The notes under the pieces were generated by a model. The model ran no database searches, had not been told where the DNA came from, and saw only the letters and a list, made by a program, of their open reading frames with translations. This document shows positions 61,996 through 64,000 of a stretch of 64,000 bases of DNA, in pieces. Position 1 is the first letter of the stretch. Every line of letters starts with the position of its first letter. The position numbers were made by a program, and so were the translations under genes. The stretch is from Paenibacillus tianmuensis (GTDB lineage: Bacteria; Bacillota; Bacilli; Paenibacillales; NBRC-103111): NCBI RefSeq assembly GCF_900100345.1, contig NZ_FMTT01000001.1, positions 271,505 through 335,504 on the forward strand, in the 5' to 3' direction.

Positions 61996-62190
61996 TTGCC
62001 TTTCGGAAACATCGGTATCGGAGGACTTCTTCTGATTGTCATCGTGCTGCTGCTGCTTTTCGGCCCGTCCAAGCTGCCGGAGCTCGGAAGAGCCTTCGGT
62101 CGTACGCTCAGTGAATTCAAGGAATCGACCCGCGGCCTCGTGTCCGGGGATAAAGACGATAGCAAGCCGCAGGACGATAAGAAGGCCTGA
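61996..62190 (+). CDS. tatA: Twin-arginine translocase subunit TatA
   Basis: 64 residues. TTG start with AAGGAG 9 bases upstream (the TTG at 61987 would touch it). [20 protein letters not shown] membrane helix, [20 protein letters not shown] amphipathic helix and an acidic/basic tail. It builds the Tat pore. No tatC neighbour, as is often the case for a stand-alone TatA in Bacillales. Confidence 0.95.
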   Translation: MPFGNIGIGGLLLIVIVLLLLFGPSKLPELGRAFGRTLSEFKESTRGLVSGDKDDSKPQDDKKA

Positions 62191-62200
62191 TCGCTCGCGC

Positions 62201-62253
62201 AAACTCCCTCTACCATATGCTCGTTATGAGCTAAAAATAGAGGGAGTTTTTTT
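62201..62253 (+). terminator. Terminator of tatA
   Basis: Perfect 12-base stem AAACTCCCTCTA / TAGAGGGAGTTT with a 25-base loop and seven T. Confidence 0.9.
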
Positions 62254-62271
62254 CGCAGCCCGTTTTTACGG

Positions 62272-63062
62272 CTAAAGGCTATTCGTTGGCTTGGTACGAT
62301 AATGATAGGCGAAAAGCTTCTCATAGCCTGCTCCCGAGTAAAGCCGGATGGCCGGGGCATTGTCTGCGATCACCTGCAAATATAAGCGGTCCGCTCCTTG
62401 ATCCCGGCTCCAACGCGCCAACTCGTGAACGATGCGCTTGCCGATGCCTTGACCGCGATGGTGCGGATGAACGACGATATTGATGAAGCCGGACCATCCG
62501 TCTTCAGCGACGGCCGTTCCCATCCCGACGTATTGGTCGCATTCCATAATGCTTACATAGGCGGTCGGGGCCTCAATTCGGGAGAAGAGGATATTGTAAA
62601 ATTCCAAGAGTTCGGGGCGAAGCCCTCCAATGTCGAAAACTGCTCCAGCCAAGAGGCGTCAGGCGACGGTTGGACAACGGCGCGCAGCGAATTTCCGTAC
62701 ACGGGCTCCGTTCGCCGTATCGCTTGACTCACGTCCGTCGTCAACATGAGGCTCGGCGTTTCTTTTACATATCCCCGGCGTTCAAGGCATGCGTCCAGCC
62801 CGGAGGGCGAAGCTTCGCTGATATGAAAGCGCGGAGTCAAGCGATGGCTCATATAGAATGCTTCCGCATCGGCGATCGCCTTTTCATCTCCGGTCCATTG
62901 CTCCCTACCGTCAATGGTCCATACGCTGTTCGCACGCTTCGTCACCCCATCAGATGCCCGCAGAATCCAGCCTTTGCAAGGCTGTTCCAATTGAGCCGGC
63001 CATGTCCGCAAAGCCAATCGTTCAAGGAGGCGGAACATCGATCGATCTTGTAGTGCCTTCAT
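62272..63062 (-). pseudogene. GNAT acetyltransferase, frameshifted
   Basis: Two overlapping frames give a ~260-residue tandem-type GNAT. The 5' frame (63062 to ~62640) has LALRTWPAQLEQPCKGWILR, the N-terminal pattern of this group. It then derails after DASWLEQF; the 3' frame has DIGGLRPELLEFYNILFSRI and the acetyl-CoA motif VVHPHHRGQGIGKRIV. The break lies at a TTTTCGA run (62633-62639). One missing base restores the frame. The two halves are otherwise well kept, so the damage is recent or a sequencing error. Only 240 bases from an IS fragment. Confidence 0.8.
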
Positions 63063-63303
63063 TTGTCCTCGGGCCTCCTTTTACAAGGAATTTTATTATA
63101 AATATACATATAAATGAATAAAAATTCAATTCTTTTATTTTTTACAACCCGCATTTCGCATGTCAGTAAATGAAAATGAATAATAACAACCGCTGATGCG
63201 GTTCAAGAGAAACTGTTTTGGGCTTGGAGGGAGAATGGTTGCCTAAATTCGACATCATTCCCCTTCTTTCGACAGCGGATTATCATACGGTGTCTGTATG
63301 GAC
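63063..63303. other. A+T-rich spacer and IS edge
   Basis: Contains ~90 bases of very A+T-rich sequence next to the GNAT start, then the presumptive outer end of the IS. I could not define terminal inverted repeats because the other end lies beyond the window. Confidence 0.4.
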
Positions 63304-64000
63304 TTAGCGGCATGTGATTTCGACACGATTCGCGGTGTAGATGGTCATGTCGTACCCCGCCATTTCCACCACCCGGCAGGCAAGATCATCTGCATTGTCC
63401 GTCAGCACGCGTTCTGTTCGGTCTGCATATCGAATTAGCAGCACTTTGATTTGCTGCAGCATGACAAGCAAGACTTGACCTGTCGGCTTGTAATCCCGGC
63501 TTCGGCCGGGGATTCGGAATGGCTTGTCTTGCTTGTCCAGCTCTTGACGGATGCGGTACTCCAAAATGCCGTATAGCAGCAGGGCCATCACCAGTACGAT
63601 CCCGAGCGCGGCGATTCGATCCGGTGTTTTAAGATAGATGCCATCCACGAGCTGCGGGTCTTTCAACAGACGAAAGCGCGTCTCGGCGGCATCCTGTCCC
63701 TTGTACGCGCGAAGCAGGTCCGTATCCGAATAGCCCGATGTTTCGGCATTGCTGATCAGGACGAAGGTGCTGAGCAGACGTTTCTCCGCTTCCACCGCGG
63801 CTTCGTCTCGAAAAAACTGTTCAAGCTTCGGCACATATACGGTTTCCATAGACAAAGGCTCTTCCTTTTTCGGACGTCCTCGGCCGGTTCGCTTGGCTGG
63901 CCGCGTCACCGTTTGGACACCCAACTTCCACTGAAACCATGCGCTTCGCTGTTCGCTATTGAATCTCTGAATCGCTTGCCAAGCATCCGATTCGCAGTGG
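63304..64000 (-). mobile_element. IS1634-type (IS4-like DDE) transposase, C-terminal part
   Basis: The frame enters from the window end and stops at 63304, giving the last ~232 residues. RPKKEEPLSMETVYVPKLEQ, then RLLSTFVLISNAETSGYSDT, LLRAYKGQDAAETRFRLLKD containing the third acidic residue region (YKGQDAAE-x-RF), and RIAALGIVLVMALLLYGILE. This is the C-terminus of IS1634-family (IS4 superfamily) transposases. The catalytic Glu of the E-x-x-F-R-x-L-K pattern (ETRFRLLK) is there. The TTG at 63924 is not the real start. Intactness cannot be judged. Confidence 0.85.

Noticed and set aside
1..64000. CRISPR arrays, tRNA, rRNA, riboswitches
   Set aside because: No regularly spaced repeats, no tRNA cloverleaf or rRNA-like stretch, and no leader resembling a known riboswitch noticed on reading; covariance-model searches (Infernal/tRNAscan) would be needed to exclude them.

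Overview
The window looks like chromosome of an endospore-forming, Gram-positive bacterium of the Paenibacillaceae (Paenibacillus or a close relative). The reasons are a cotE spore coat gene followed by a COOH-NH2-ligase-like gene and the mutS / S41 protease / mutL / methyltransferase / miaA / hfq run, a Cse60-like and a NucB-like sporulation gene, lipoprotein transporters, sigma-A type promoters, strong Shine-Dalgarno sites and several TTG starts. The family assignment is an inference from gene order and protein style; no rRNA or tRNA gene is present to confirm it.

Layout. 1-6,800: the end of a TPR protein, then a mainly minus-strand patchwork of small accessory genes (GNAT, TetR, iron-siderophore lipoprotein, SUKH-like, DUF421, VOC). 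Between them lie 3' stubs of at least four dead genes (TetR, SRPBCC, DHHW, LuxR-type). 6,900-11,000: a conserved-looking protein of unknown role, an MDR reductase and a molybdopterin oxidoreductase. 11,233-15,792: a tight four-gene plus-strand operon of mostly unknown proteins (unknown, DUF4261, DUF6138-like, WGR-like plus beta-propeller), the best candidate here for an undescribed system. 15,850-28,000: an A+T-richer accessory stretch with tiny acidic genes, Cse60-like, a Thg1 remnant next to a polynucleotide-kinase-like ATPase, a PilZ protein, two paralogous ArsR-MFS modules (one with a frameshifted transporter), a CBS protein, an M15-like secreted protein, NucB, an aquaporin and an exonuclease. 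27,850-31,045: a Fur-controlled siderophore uptake operon with two permeases and a binding protein but no ATPase.

31,099-45,400: a GH18 protein with six N-terminal repeats, DUF2653 and Tim44-like small genes, a DUF309 / response regulator / histidine kinase operon, beta-carbonic anhydrase, a HesB-fold protein, an M32 carboxypeptidase, an FAD oxidoreductase, a sulfonate/NMT1-type ABC transporter and an ArAE-type exporter. 45,484-62,190: the well-conserved core block cotE, amidoligase-like, mutS, S41 protease, mutL, RsmJ-like methyltransferase, miaA, hfq, PBP1A, cyclophilin, hydrolase, FosB/VOC, YdcF, tatA. 62,272-64,000: a frameshifted GNAT and the C-terminal part of an IS1634-type transposase running off the window.

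Themes: mismatch repair and RNA modification (mutS, mutL, miaA, hfq); iron uptake under Fur; sporulation and spore coat; and repeated gene decay that leaves 3' ends and terminators behind. Exact product names for unknown families rest on recollection of families, not on searches.
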